A stretch of 41,651 nt of DNA from Candidatus Palauibacter denitrificans (GCA_009841015.1 VXMQ01000100.1:1-41651); one strand, 5' to 3'. Numbered from the stretch's first letter, positions 9,098 to 18,720 are shown. Program-made: numbers and translations. Notes: generated by a model from the letters alone, not told the origin.

Positions 9098-10171
9098 CTA
9101 CACCGCGCCGGGAGGAGTGCCGCCGTGTGCGTCGAGGAAACGCCGGGCTCGCCGGCGGGCGGCGTGAAGCGGCGATTCTCGGGCGTCGGCCGCCTCCTCG
9201 AAGATCTCTTGCAGCGATGACCCGATCGCGTCGACGCGGGCCCGGAGCCGGGTCTCGTCCCGCTCGCCCCGGTGGATGGCGGCGAAGGCGACCGCCCCGC
9301 CGGCGTTGATCACGTAGTCGGGGGCGTAGAGGATCCCGCGAGCGCACAGCCTTTCGGCGTCGGCGTCCGAGAGAAGCTGGTTGTTCGCGGAACCGGCGAC
9401 GACCCCGCAGCGGAGACGGGGGATCGTGTCCGGATTCAGGGTCGCCCCGACGGCGCAGGGGGCGTACACGTCCGCGTCCACATCCCAAATGCCGTCAGCG
9501 GGGACGACCGTCCCTCCGAAGCGGGTCTGCGCGCGCCTGGCGGCCTCCTCGCGCAGATCCGTCAGATAGAGGGTCGCCCCGGCCTCCGCCAGAAGCCCGG
9601 CCAGCGGGAAGCCGACATCGCCGAGCCCCTGGACGAGCACCGCGCGGGCGCCGAAGTCCGCCTCGCCGAACCGGTGCTCGAGCGTGGCCCGGATCCCGGC
9701 CAGCACGCCGCGCGCGGTGTACGGTCCCGGGTCGCCCGGCTTCCCGTCCACGAGGCCGACGGCGTACCCGGAGATGGCGCCGATACGGGCCATGTCCTCC
9801 GGGGTCGTGCCCATGTCGACGCCGGTCTGGAAGGCGCCCCGGAGCGAGACGAGACGCGCCGCATATCGATCGACCAGGCCTGCGCGGGTTGCGTCGCTCA
9901 GGCCGTCGGGGACGGCGATCACCGCCTTGCCGCCGCCGAACCGAACGCCCACGCCCGCCCACTTCCAGGTCATGCCCTCGGCAAGGCGCATGGCATCGAT
10001 CAGGCCGTCCACGGGCGCGGGATAGGAGGCCATCCGGGTGCCTCCGGCGGCGGGCCCCAGCCGCGTATCGTGCAGCGCCACGAATATCCAGGCCCCGGTG
10101 GCGGAATCGAAGGCGGTGACGACGGACTCGCCGTTCCACGCCTCCGTGACATCGAGAAAGCCGCGCGTCAT
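9098..10171 (-). CDS. Glu/Leu/Phe/Val dehydrogenase (leucine dehydrogenase-like)
   Basis: GPAAGGTRMASYP...LAEGMTWKWAGVGVRFGGGKAVI and VLVQGLGDVGFPLAGLL (NAD-binding). Confidence 0.9.
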   Translation of the reverse strand: MTRGFLDVTEAWNGESVVTAFDSATGAWIFVALHDTRLGPAAGGTRMASYPAPVDGLIDAMRLAEGMTWKWAGVGVRFGGGKAVIAVPDGLSDATRAGLVDRYAARLVSLRGAFQTGVDMGTTPEDMARIGAISGYAVGLVDGKPGDPGPYTARGVLAGIRATLEHRFGEADFGARAVLVQGLGDVGFPLAGLLAEAGATLYLTDLREEAARRAQTRFGGTVVPADGIWDVDADVYAPCAVGATLNPDTIPRLRCGVVAGSANNQLLSDADAERLCARGILYAPDYVINAGGAVAFAAIHRGERDETRLRARVDAIGSSLQEIFEEAADARESPLHAARRRARRFLDAHGGTPPGAV

Positions 10172-10326
10172 ACCCTCCCCGTATTCGACTCGTGTGGCAT
10201 CGTGTGTGCGAGCGCAGTGAGACTATCGCGCGCTGCCCGCCCGGGCGACATTGGGAACATGGGGGGCGCGATCGCGTATCGGTGCTCGGGAGGAAAGACG
10301 GCGGCGACCGACCGGGAGGCGATGGG

Positions 10327-10923
10327 ATGACGACACTGTTCTTCGGAGACATGCTCCCCCCGTCGCCCGAAGCCGAAAAGCGCCGCGAACACGTCCTCGT
10401 CGGCACCGCCACCCCCCTCAAGCTCGATGTCCGGCCGATCGAGCACCACCTGACGCCCCGAGGCAGCATCTGCATCGGCACCTTTCACGAAGACAGGCCG
10501 ATCGGGCGCTGCGCCATCCCCCGCGAAAGCGTGAAGGACTTCCTCGAGATGGACCTGTTCGACAGGCCGGTCGCGCTCGCGCTTAATGTCCGGAAGGGCG
10601 GGCCCGGCATGGAGGGCAGTCTGCTCGCGCTCGTGCCGATGGACCGGGCGTCACGGGGCGGATCCGAGCGGGACGAGCCGTGGAGGGCCAGCGTGCCCGG
10701 GGCGGCGTACGACGACGCCATCAAGTCGGGCGGCGACGACTCCCGGTCCACTCAGCTGGTCGGGATCTTCCTCGGCGAGGTCGTCCGTTTCGAGGGCGAC
10801 CGGCGGGAACCGGCGTCGATGCTGCGTGAAGCCGCCGACATGCTGGCGTGTGTGATCCGGGGGCAGGTGGACAGCGTCGGCGGTCGGGTGCTCGAAGACC
10901 TGACCGCAAGCCCTGAAGGCTGA
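10327..10923 (+). CDS. Hypothetical protein, no family recognised
   Basis: Open frame with ATG at 10327 (MTTLFFGDMLPPSPEAEKRREHVLVGTATPLKLDVRPIEHHL...), high-GC coding character, divergent from the upstream dehydrogenase. Confidence 0.65.
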   Translation: MTTLFFGDMLPPSPEAEKRREHVLVGTATPLKLDVRPIEHHLTPRGSICIGTFHEDRPIGRCAIPRESVKDFLEMDLFDRPVALALNVRKGGPGMEGSLLALVPMDRASRGGSERDEPWRASVPGAAYDDAIKSGGDDSRSTQLVGIFLGEVVRFEGDRREPASMLREAADMLACVIRGQVDSVGGRVLEDLTASPEG

Positions 10924-10980
10924 CCGGGCGCCCGGAAAGGCCGACCGCGAGCCCGGAAGGGTGCTTTCGGCGCGGGGCGG

Positions 10981-12045
10981 TCAGGCGAGCGGCTCGCCGT
11001 TGAAGCAGATTTCCGTTCCCGGGCGACACCGGCACGACGTCCGCGGGGGCAGGGCCGGCATGTCGACCCTCAGCGCCGTCAGCGCGAGGTCGGCCAGCAC
11101 CTCGGCGAACGCTCCATCGTCGTGCGGCACGCCGACGCGGCGAAACCCGAGGCCGAGTGCGGCGGCGTGCCCGGCGAGATCCACATCCAGTTCCATCAAC
11201 GTCTCGGACTGCTCGTGCATGAAGCTGATGGGGTCGACGAGGACCTTCGCGACGCCCCGGAGGCGCTCCAGAGCGGCCTCGATGTCCGGCGGGGTCCATT
11301 CGATCCGCCGGTTCGTGTGGTTCTGGTAGCCGAGCGTCCACGTCTCCACGCCCAGCGAGCGAGCCTGGGTCGCGCACCACTCCTCCACGTATTCCACGTA
11401 GCGGCTGCCGGCTTCGATGTACCGGAGCGGGGTGCCGTGGGCGCTGAACACGAGGCGGACGTCCCGGTCCGCCAGGCTCCAGCCGGCCTCCGCGGCCGCG
11501 CGGCGGATCGCGTCGGCGCGAAGCCGGGCGTAGCGCGGATGGCGATGCCACCCGGTCACCCCGCGCACCTCCGGGCGCCACCCGATTCGCTCGAGCGCTT
11601 CTTCGACTTCGTCCAGCGCCGCGACGGTGGTCGAAGGGCCGCAGAGCGGGTACACGGGTAGAGGAACGAGTGCCTCGGCGCCGGTCTCCCGCAGGCGGCG
11701 CAGCGCCTCCTCGATCGACGGCTCGGTGAACTGCATGCCCACGATCACGCGCATCGGGTGGCCGCGGGCCTTCAGCGCCCGGTCGAGCGCCGTCGCCTGC
11801 GCCTTCGCCTGTTGGTGGAGCGGCGAACCGCCGATCGTCTCGTAGACCTCGAGCAAGCCCGGCGTCCGCCGCCGCGCGAGTTCGCGGCTTCGCGCACGGG
11901 CCGCCGGCGCGTCCAGGTGCGGCTCCAGCCGCGCGTTGGCGAGGAAGATCCGCTCCAGAAAACGGGTGACGGCGCTCGGGTCCTTTCCTGTCGGTTCACC
12001 GAAGTTCAGGAGGAGGACGGCAGGTCGGGGTTCGGAGTTCGCCAT
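10981..12045 (-). CDS. hemH: Ferrochelatase
   Basis: AVLLLNFGEPTG, YETIGGSPLHQQ, VGMQFTEPSIEEAL, LVFSAHGTP, YQNHTNRRIEWTPP, VDPISFMHEQSETLMELD. Confidence 0.93.
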   Translation of the reverse strand: MANSEPRPAVLLLNFGEPTGKDPSAVTRFLERIFLANARLEPHLDAPAARARSRELARRRTPGLLEVYETIGGSPLHQQAKAQATALDRALKARGHPMRVIVGMQFTEPSIEEALRRLRETGAEALVPLPVYPLCGPSTTVAALDEVEEALERIGWRPEVRGVTGWHRHPRYARLRADAIRRAAAEAGWSLADRDVRLVFSAHGTPLRYIEAGSRYVEYVEEWCATQARSLGVETWTLGYQNHTNRRIEWTPPDIEAALERLRGVAKVLVDPISFMHEQSETLMELDVDLAGHAAALGLGFRRVGVPHDDGAFAEVLADLALTALRVDMPALPPRTSCRCRPGTEICFNGEPLA

Positions 12046-12174
12046 CGCCCGAACCTATCGGCGCGGTCCCCGGCTTGCCCGCGCCAGGACGGTTCGGGAC
12101 GTTGCCGCCTCCAGGTGTTGCGCCGCAGAAGCGCCTTGGCCGTTCGAGCGCCGAGATAGCCGGAAGGGGAAGGC

Positions 12175-13440
12175 ATGCGGGTCGGAATCATCGGCGGAGG
12201 GATCACGGGGCTGGCGCTCACGCACGCCCTGGCGCGGCGCGGCGTCGACTCGATCCTGTTCGAGGGAGCGGATGACGTCGGGGGCGTGATCCGCACCTCC
12301 CGCCACGACGGCCGGGTCGTCGAACTCGGCCCTCAGCGAACTCGGCTTTCGCCTCCCGTCCGGCGACTTGTCGATGAACTCGATCTTCGAGGGGAGGTTC
12401 TGCAGGCGCGGCCCGGGGCGAGGCTGTTCGTCTGGGCCCGCGGCCGTCTGCGGGTCGTGCCGCACCGGCCGCTCGGGCTCCTGACGGGGGATCTGCTCTC
12501 GCCGGCGGGGCGCGCCCGCGCGGCCCTCGATCCCCTCACCCGAGGGATTCGACCGCGGGAGTCCGTGGCCCGCTACTTTCGCCGCAAGGCCGGGCCCGAG
12601 GCCTACAAGCGGCTGTTCGGTCCCCTCATCTCCGCGACCTTCGGGTCCGATCCGGAGACGATGCCGGCCGCGCGCGTACTTCCCATGCTGCTCGGCCCGC
12701 TGGGCGTGAAGCGCAGCCTTCTCGCCGCGGCGAGACGATGGCAGCCGGCCGCGTCGCCCGCGGCATTCACCTTCCGGGCGGGCATGGCGACGCTCCCGCA
12801 GGCCATCGCGGGCCGACACGCGGACCGGGTCCGGGTCGCGGCGCCGGTCCGCGAAGTGCGGCGCTCGGGCCGGCGGTTCGAGATCGCCTACGGGGGCCCG
12901 CGGCCGGACTCCGAGGCCGTGGATCACGTGGCGATCGCGACGCCGGCGTCCGCCGCGGCGGATCTCCTGAGGACCGCCGCACCCGCCGCGGCCGACCGTC
13001 TCGCGGGGTTGCGGTATCACCGTGTGTCTGTGGTGCCGCTCGAAGTCGAAAGCGCGCCGGAAGGGTTCGGCTTCCAGGTCGCGCTGGGAGAACGGTGGCG
13101 GACGCGCGGCGTGACGTGGAACGCCTCGCTGTTCGGGCGCGACGGCCTCTGTACGGCCTATCTCGGCGGCGGCCTCGATCCCGACGTCGCCGCCTGGGAC
13201 GCCGCCCGGCTTGAGCGGACCGCGGCCGACGAGTACGAGGCGATCCATGGGTTGGCGGCAACGCCGATCCGTACGGCCCGGCCGCGGCTCCCGGCGTATG
13301 ACGGCTCGTGGGCGGCGCTGGACGGACTCGATCTGCCTCCCGGCATCACGCTGGCCGCCGGCTACACCGGACGGCTGGGCCTGTCGAGCCGAATCGCGGA
13401 AGCTGAGTCGGTGGCGGCGCGTCTCGCCGCACGCGCCTGA
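12175..13440 (+). CDS. hemY: Protoporphyrinogen oxidase, FAD-dependent HemY type
   Basis: N-terminal GIIGGGITGLALTHALARRG FAD motif, VVELGPQRTR, FRAGMATLPQAIA, C-terminal LAAGYTGRLGLSSRIAEAESVA. Located between hemH and hemE. Confidence 0.88.
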   Translation: MRVGIIGGGITGLALTHALARRGVDSILFEGADDVGGVIRTSRHDGRVVELGPQRTRLSPPVRRLVDELDLRGEVLQARPGARLFVWARGRLRVVPHRPLGLLTGDLLSPAGRARAALDPLTRGIRPRESVARYFRRKAGPEAYKRLFGPLISATFGSDPETMPAARVLPMLLGPLGVKRSLLAAARRWQPAASPAAFTFRAGMATLPQAIAGRHADRVRVAAPVREVRRSGRRFEIAYGGPRPDSEAVDHVAIATPASAAADLLRTAAPAAADRLAGLRYHRVSVVPLEVESAPEGFGFQVALGERWRTRGVTWNASLFGRDGLCTAYLGGGLDPDVAAWDAARLERTAADEYEAIHGLAATPIRTARPRLPAYDGSWAALDGLDLPPGITLAAGYTGRLGLSSRIAEAESVAARLAARA

Positions 13441-13477
13441 CGCCGTCGCGCCTGTCCGCGTTCCCGCGGGAACGTCC

Positions 13478-14500
13478 TCAGCGGTTCTCGCCCGGCGGAT
13501 TCCAGCGCCGCACCTCGTCGACGACGGCGCCGATGACCTCCGGGTCGGAATCCGGGTGGAGACCGTGCCCGAGGTTGAAGATGTGGCCGGGGCGCCGGCC
13601 CGCCCGCCGCAGCACATCGCGCGTCCCCGCGCGCGCCGCCTCCTCGCCTGCCAGGATGCAGGCAGGATCGAGGTTTCCCTGTATCGCGCGCCCCGGACCG
13701 ATGACGCCCCACGCCTCGTCGAGCGGCGTGCGCCAGTCGACGCCGATCGCATCGCCTCCCGCCTCGGCCACCGCGGCGTGCGTGGCGCCATAGTGCACGG
13801 TGGGGACCCCTTTCTCGCGGAGCCGCTCCAGCAGACGTCGCGAGTAGGGAAGCACATGCGCCCGGTACGTGGGAGGATCGAGGACGCTGCACCACGAATC
13901 GAACACCTGGATCGCGCCGGCTCCCGCCTCGTGCTGGGCGATCGCGAATTCCGCGAGGTGCTCGGCCCAGAACCCGGCGAGCCGGTCCCAGAGCGCCGGG
14001 GATCGCAGCATGAAGGCCCGAAGTTGTGCGAGCCGGCTGTCGCGCGTGCCGCGGGTCAGGTACGAGCACAAGGTGAAGGGGGCCCCCACGAAGCCGATGA
14101 TCGGGCGCGCCTCGTCCGCCGCGAGAAGGCGGATCGCCTCGAGCACGAAGGCGAGTCGCTCGCGCGGCTCGAAGGGGCGCAGGCGTTCCACGTCGGCGAG
14201 GCCGCCCCAGGGGGGGAGGGGAACGGGCCCCACGCCGGCCCGCAGCTCGATCTCGATCCCGGCCGCCTCGAACGGCGTCGACAGGTCCATGAAGAGGACG
14301 AGGGCGTCGACATCGAAGTACTCGAGCGGGAGTCGCGTGACCCGGGCGGCCGCCTCCGGGTCGCGCACAAGTTCGAGGAACCCGCGCTCCCGGCGGAGTT
14401 CGCGATAGGCGGGGAGGGAGCGTCCCGCCTGCCGCATGAACCAAACCGGCGTCCGCTCCACGGGTTGGCGCGCGAGCGCGCGCAGAAGGAGATCGTTCAT
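13478..14500 (-). CDS. hemE: Uroporphyrinogen decarboxylase
   Basis: PVWFMRQAGRSLPAYRELR, ALVLFMDLSTPFEAAG, GFVGAPFTLCSYL, GAIQVFDSWCS, VHYGATHA, GNLDPA, FNLGHGLHPDSDPE. Confidence 0.95.
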   Translation of the reverse strand: MNDLLLRALARQPVERTPVWFMRQAGRSLPAYRELRRERGFLELVRDPEAAARVTRLPLEYFDVDALVLFMDLSTPFEAAGIEIELRAGVGPVPLPPWGGLADVERLRPFEPRERLAFVLEAIRLLAADEARPIIGFVGAPFTLCSYLTRGTRDSRLAQLRAFMLRSPALWDRLAGFWAEHLAEFAIAQHEAGAGAIQVFDSWCSVLDPPTYRAHVLPYSRRLLERLREKGVPTVHYGATHAAVAEAGGDAIGVDWRTPLDEAWGVIGPGRAIQGNLDPACILAGEEAARAGTRDVLRRAGRRPGHIFNLGHGLHPDSDPEVIGAVVDEVRRWNPPGENR

Positions 14501-14625
14501 GGCCTGCCGATGTTACCCCGTCGCCCGCCGGGCGCCAAACCGCACCGTTGGACCCGTGCGGGACCTGTCGTAGCTTGCAGTCCACGTGCGGCCACAACCT
14601 TGGATCTCTCACAGGGGAAGCGATC

Positions 14626-16347
14626 ATGAACCGCAGAGTCCTTCGCGCGCTCCTTTTCGCCGCTGCCCTCGGGTTCCCGCCTGTCGCGACCGCGGCCGCT
14701 CAGGAACCGGCCTTCGACATCCTGCTGCGCGGCGGCCGCGTCCTGGACGGAACGGGGAATCCCTGGTTTCGCGCCGATGTGGGAATCCGCGGCGGGCGCA
14801 TCGCCCGGGTCGGGGACCTGTCCGCCGCCGCCGCCGACCGCGTGATCGACCTCGATGGCCGGTACGTCGTCCCCGGATTCATCGACATTCACTCGCACGC
14901 GGACCAGGGACTCGACGCGGAGGGAGACGCCGGGAGCGAGGGCGCGCGCCGCCGCGCCGCCCCCAACCTCGTGAGTCAGGGCATCACCACCGTCGTCATC
15001 AACCAGGACGGCGGCGGGTCGTGGCCGATCGCGGACCAGCGCGGCCGCCTCGAGTCCCGCGGGCACGGGCCGAACGCGGCGCTCATGGTCGGGCACAACA
15101 CGATCCGGCGCATGGCCCTCGGCGACGATTTCATGCGCCCGTCGACCCCGGCCGAGGTGCAGCGCATGACGGAGATGGTGGAGCAGGGGATGGCGGAGGG
15201 CGCCTACGGCCTCAGCGCCGGGCTCGAGTACGTGCCGGGGATCTGGAGCGAGACCTCCGAACTCTTCCCGCTCGTCGAGGCCGCGGGACGCGGCGGCGGC
15301 ATCTACATCGTGCACGAACGCAGTTCCGGCATGACGCCGATGTGGTTCTGGCCGAGCCAGGACGACCCCGGCCCTCCGACCATGATCCAGACCATCCTCG
15401 AGGACATCGAAGTCGCGGAGCGCACCGGCGTGACGACCGTGGCGACCCACATCAAGGCGCGGGGTGCGGACTTCTGGGGCGCCGGGCGCGCCCTCGTGGA
15501 CCTCATCGAACGGGCCCGCGCGCGTGGTGTCCCGATCTTCGCCGACCAGTACCCCTACAACACGACGGGCAGCGACGGGAACACCGTGCTCCTCCCCCGC
15601 TGGATCTTCCCGGGCGGCGGACCGGGCGCGCGTCCGGGCAGTGGGGAAGCGGTCGACTACGGCGCGGTGCTGAGGTATGCGCTCTCCGACCCCGAACGCG
15701 GTGAACGGGTCCGCCTCGATATCGCGCACGAGATCAGCCGCCGCGGCGGGCCCGAGAACCTCGTCATCATGGACCATCCCGACGAGACGCTGGTGGGCAG
15801 GACGGTGGCGGAGCTGGCGGCCGGATGGGACGCGTTCCCCGTCGACGTGGCGATCCGGCTGCAACTGGAGGGCGACCGCACGAGACCCGGCGGGGCGCGC
15901 GTGCGCGGATTCTCCCTGTCCGAGATCGATGTCGAGGAGTTCTCGGCCCATCCGTGGCTCGTGACGGCCTCCGACGCCGGCATTGCCCTCCCGGGCGACG
16001 GGCCGGTGCACGCGCGCTTCTACGGAACCTTCCCCCGCAAGATCAGGCGCTACGCGATGGATCTGGGTATCCTGTCCGCGGAGAGCGCCGTGCGCTCGAT
16101 GACGAGTCTCCCGGCGCAGGTCATGGGGCTCCGCGACCGGGGTCTCATCCGGGAGGGGCTGGTGGCGGACATCGCGGTGCTGGACATGGACGAGGTTCAG
16201 GACAACGCGACCTTTTTCGAGCCGCACCAGTACCCATCGGGTGTGGACTACGTGTTGGTGGGCGGCACGTTCGTGGTCGACGACGGCGAGCTGACCTGGG
16301 CACTGCCCGGCGCCGTCCTCACGCCGGAGGCGGACGATGAGAGTTGA
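14626..16347 (+). CDS. N-acyl-D-amino-acid deacylase / D-aminoacylase family amidohydrolase, secreted
   Basis: Signal peptide, FDILLRGGRVLDGTGNPWFRADVGIRGGRIA, VVPGFIDIHSHADQGLD, YGLSAGLEYVPG, and C-terminal GLVADIAVLDMDEVQDNATF. Confidence 0.9.
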   Translation: MNRRVLRALLFAAALGFPPVATAAAQEPAFDILLRGGRVLDGTGNPWFRADVGIRGGRIARVGDLSAAAADRVIDLDGRYVVPGFIDIHSHADQGLDAEGDAGSEGARRRAAPNLVSQGITTVVINQDGGGSWPIADQRGRLESRGHGPNAALMVGHNTIRRMALGDDFMRPSTPAEVQRMTEMVEQGMAEGAYGLSAGLEYVPGIWSETSELFPLVEAAGRGGGIYIVHERSSGMTPMWFWPSQDDPGPPTMIQTILEDIEVAERTGVTTVATHIKARGADFWGAGRALVDLIERARARGVPIFADQYPYNTTGSDGNTVLLPRWIFPGGGPGARPGSGEAVDYGAVLRYALSDPERGERVRLDIAHEISRRGGPENLVIMDHPDETLVGRTVAELAAGWDAFPVDVAIRLQLEGDRTRPGGARVRGFSLSEIDVEEFSAHPWLVTASDAGIALPGDGPVHARFYGTFPRKIRRYAMDLGILSAESAVRSMTSLPAQVMGLRDRGLIREGLVADIAVLDMDEVQDNATFFEPHQYPSGVDYVLVGGTFVVDDGELTWALPGAVLTPEADDES

Positions 16348-16909
16348 GCGGATGGCGCGCGCGGGCAGCGCCCTCGCCCTCGTAGCGCTGATCGGACTCG
16401 GGTGCGCCCCGGACGACGACGCGTCCGAAGCGGCCGGCGGCGCGGCGGGTCGCGACCTGGCCGCGAGCGGCGCCCCGGATGGCGTGCCCTCGGGGGCGAA
16501 GCCCGCGCCCGGCGACGTGTTTCGCAGCCTGGACGGCGGCGAGGCGACCTTCGATGATCTGCGCGGCAACGTGGTCGTCGCGAACCTGTGGGGCACCTGG
16601 TGCCTCCCGTGCCGCGACGAGTTGCCGGAACTCGTGGAGTTGGCCCGCATCTACGGCGGCCGGCCCGTCGTTGTCCTGGGACTCGCCGTCGACTCCGGCG
16701 ATGTCGATGAGATTCGTGACTTCCTCGAGGAGTTCGGCGTCGAGTACCCCAACTGGACGATCGGGATGGATGACGCCGTCGCCACCTTCGGAGCCGTCGG
16801 GTTTCCGACCACGGTGATGGTGGATCCGGAGGGCTGGATCCGAAAGGAACTCCTCGGCCCTCAGACCGCCGCATCCCTGACCGCGGAGATCGAGGCCCTC
16901 CTCCCCTGA
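16337..16909 (+). CDS. TlpA-like thioredoxin-fold lipoprotein
   Basis: Lipobox-like LIGLGC, GNVVVANLWGTWCLPCRDELPEL active site, GFPTTVMVDPEG. Overlaps the end of the preceding CDS. Confidence 0.9.
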   Translation: MRVERMARAGSALALVALIGLGCAPDDDASEAAGGAAGRDLAASGAPDGVPSGAKPAPGDVFRSLDGGEATFDDLRGNVVVANLWGTWCLPCRDELPELVELARIYGGRPVVVLGLAVDSGDVDEIRDFLEEFGVEYPNWTIGMDDAVATFGAVGFPTTVMVDPEGWIRKELLGPQTAASLTAEIEALLP

Positions 16910-16931
16910 CAGCCACCCGTGTATCCCGCGG

Positions 16932-18686
16932 TCAGGTGAGTTGCTGGCCCTCGTAGAGGCGGGCGTAGAGTTCGCAGCGATCCAGCAGCGCGTCGTGCGG
17001 GCCGCTGTCCACGAGCCGTCCCCGATCGAGGACGAAGAGCCGGTGGGCGCGCCGCACCGTGCGCAGGCGGTGGGCGATGATGACGGTGGTTCGCCCCGCG
17101 GAGGCGAGCTGCAGCGCCTCCTCGACCAGCGCCTCGCTCTCGGCGTCCAGGCCGCTCGTCGCTTCGTCCAGGATGAGGATCTCGGGTTCCTTGAGGAGGA
17201 CGCGGGCGATCGCGATCCGCTGACGCTGTCCGCCGGAGAGCCGGACGCCTCGCTCTCCGACCCGCGTGTCGTATCCGTCCGGAAGCCGCTCGATGAACTC
17301 GCGCGCGTGCGCCGCCTCCGCCGCCACCTCGATCGCCGGGAGGTCCGCGTCCGGCCGCCCGTAGGCGATGTTCTCCCCGATCGTGCCGGCGAAGAGCGGG
17401 TGGTCCTGCGGCACGATCCCGATCCGCGATCTCAGGTCCGCGACGCCGCACCCCCGTACGTCGATCCCGCGCACGCGCACGTTGCCCTCGGTCGCATCCC
17501 AGAAGCGGGAGATGAGGGACGCGAAGGTCGTCTTCCCCGCGCCGCTCGGCCCCACGAGGGCCACGACTTCGCCGGGGGCGATCGTCGCCTCGATCCCCTT
17601 CAGCGCCCACGGTTCGTCCTCGCCGTAGCGGAACGAAACGCCCTCGAAGGCGATCTCCGGCGGTCCCGCTCCCGCGAGCGATTCAGCGGCCTCCGGATCC
17701 GTGATCTCGCTGTCGCGGTCTAGAAGGTCGAACACGCGGCGCGCGGCGCCCTGCGCCTCCTGGTAGCTGCCCCAAAGGGAAGCGAGCGCCATGATCGCCG
17801 CGGCGACGGAGAAGGCGTAGAGGAGAAACGACACGAGTTGTCCCGCCGTGATCTGCGCCGCGAGCACGAGCCGCCCGCCCTGCCACAGGACGGCCACGAT
17901 GCCGCCGAACGCGACCACCGTGAGCACGCCGAAGAGGACTGCCCTCACCACGGCCCGCGAGAGCGCCGCCTCGAGCGCCGCGGCGATCCCGGTCCGGTAC
18001 CGGGCCGCCTCCCACTCCTCCCGGACAAACCCCTGCACGACCTCGATCTGGCCGAAGGCCTCGTCCGCAACGGCGTGCGCGGCGGCGAGGCGGTCCTGCA
18101 CCTCGGTGCTTCGCCGCCGCAGGAGACGGCCGAGGGCGAAGCCCGCGAGGACGACCACGGGGGCGACCGTCAGCGTCGTCAGCATCAGCTGCCAGTGAAG
18201 GAGCGTGAGGAGGATCACCGCGCCGACGAGGAAGAGCACCTGCCGCACGAGTTCGGCGATCTGGTGCCCCATGATCTGCTGGAGCGTCGAGCAGTCGGAG
18301 GCCAGCCTCGACGTGAGTTCGCCGCTGGTTCGGCCCGCGTGGAAGCCGGGGGAGAGCCCGACCAGTCTGGAGAAGAGTTCGTCGCGCAACTGCGTCACGA
18401 CCCGCTCGCCCGTCGCCCCCAGCCAATAGGTCTCGCCGAAGTTGAACACGCCCTGGAGCGCGAACAGTCCCAGCAGTCCGAGCGCGATCGAGCCCAGCAG
18501 GGCGGGGTCCCCCTCTCCGAAGGCCGCGTCCATCAGGTAGCGGACGATGAGGGGGAAGGCGAGCCCGATCGCCGTGCTCAGGAGGAGGCAGATCCCGGCC
18601 CCGACGAGCGCGGGGCGGTGGGCCCGCAGTCTCGGCGCGAGCCGCTGGAGGGCGAACATCGAAATGCGTGCTCCGGAGTCCGACAT
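16932..18686 (-). CDS. ABC transporter, fused permease and ATPase (MsbA/BmrA-like)
   Basis: ALVGPSGAGKTT Walker A, VRLSGGQRQRIAIARVLL signature, ILILDEATSGLD Walker B, N-terminal membrane region. Start chosen at MSDSGARISM; an alternative lies at 18704. Confidence 0.93.
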   Translation of the reverse strand: MSDSGARISMFALQRLAPRLRAHRPALVGAGICLLLSTAIGLAFPLIVRYLMDAAFGEGDPALLGSIALGLLGLFALQGVFNFGETYWLGATGERVVTQLRDELFSRLVGLSPGFHAGRTSGELTSRLASDCSTLQQIMGHQIAELVRQVLFLVGAVILLTLLHWQLMLTTLTVAPVVVLAGFALGRLLRRRSTEVQDRLAAAHAVADEAFGQIEVVQGFVREEWEAARYRTGIAAALEAALSRAVVRAVLFGVLTVVAFGGIVAVLWQGGRLVLAAQITAGQLVSFLLYAFSVAAAIMALASLWGSYQEAQGAARRVFDLLDRDSEITDPEAAESLAGAGPPEIAFEGVSFRYGEDEPWALKGIEATIAPGEVVALVGPSGAGKTTFASLISRFWDATEGNVRVRGIDVRGCGVADLRSRIGIVPQDHPLFAGTIGENIAYGRPDADLPAIEVAAEAAHAREFIERLPDGYDTRVGERGVRLSGGQRQRIAIARVLLKEPEILILDEATSGLDAESEALVEEALQLASAGRTTVIIAHRLRTVRRAHRLFVLDRGRLVDSGPHDALLDRCELYARLYEGQQLT

Positions 18687-18691
18687 CGCGC

Positions 18692-18720
18692 TTGGCCTCT
18701 CCACCGTCCCCGTCTATCTT
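18692..18720 (+). promoter_or_regulatory. Candidate promoter TTGGCC-N17-TATCTT upstream of ctaA
   Basis: TTGGCC at 18692-18697, 17-nt spacer, TATCTT at 18715-18720. Confidence 0.35.

Noticed and set aside
12055-13857. 600-residue minus-strand ORF
   Set aside because: Antisense of hemY, extending over the hemE frame; arginine-rich shadow ORF.
14497-16650. 717-residue minus-strand ORF
   Set aside because: Antisense of the D-aminoacylase-like gene and the TlpA-like gene; no recognisable motifs.
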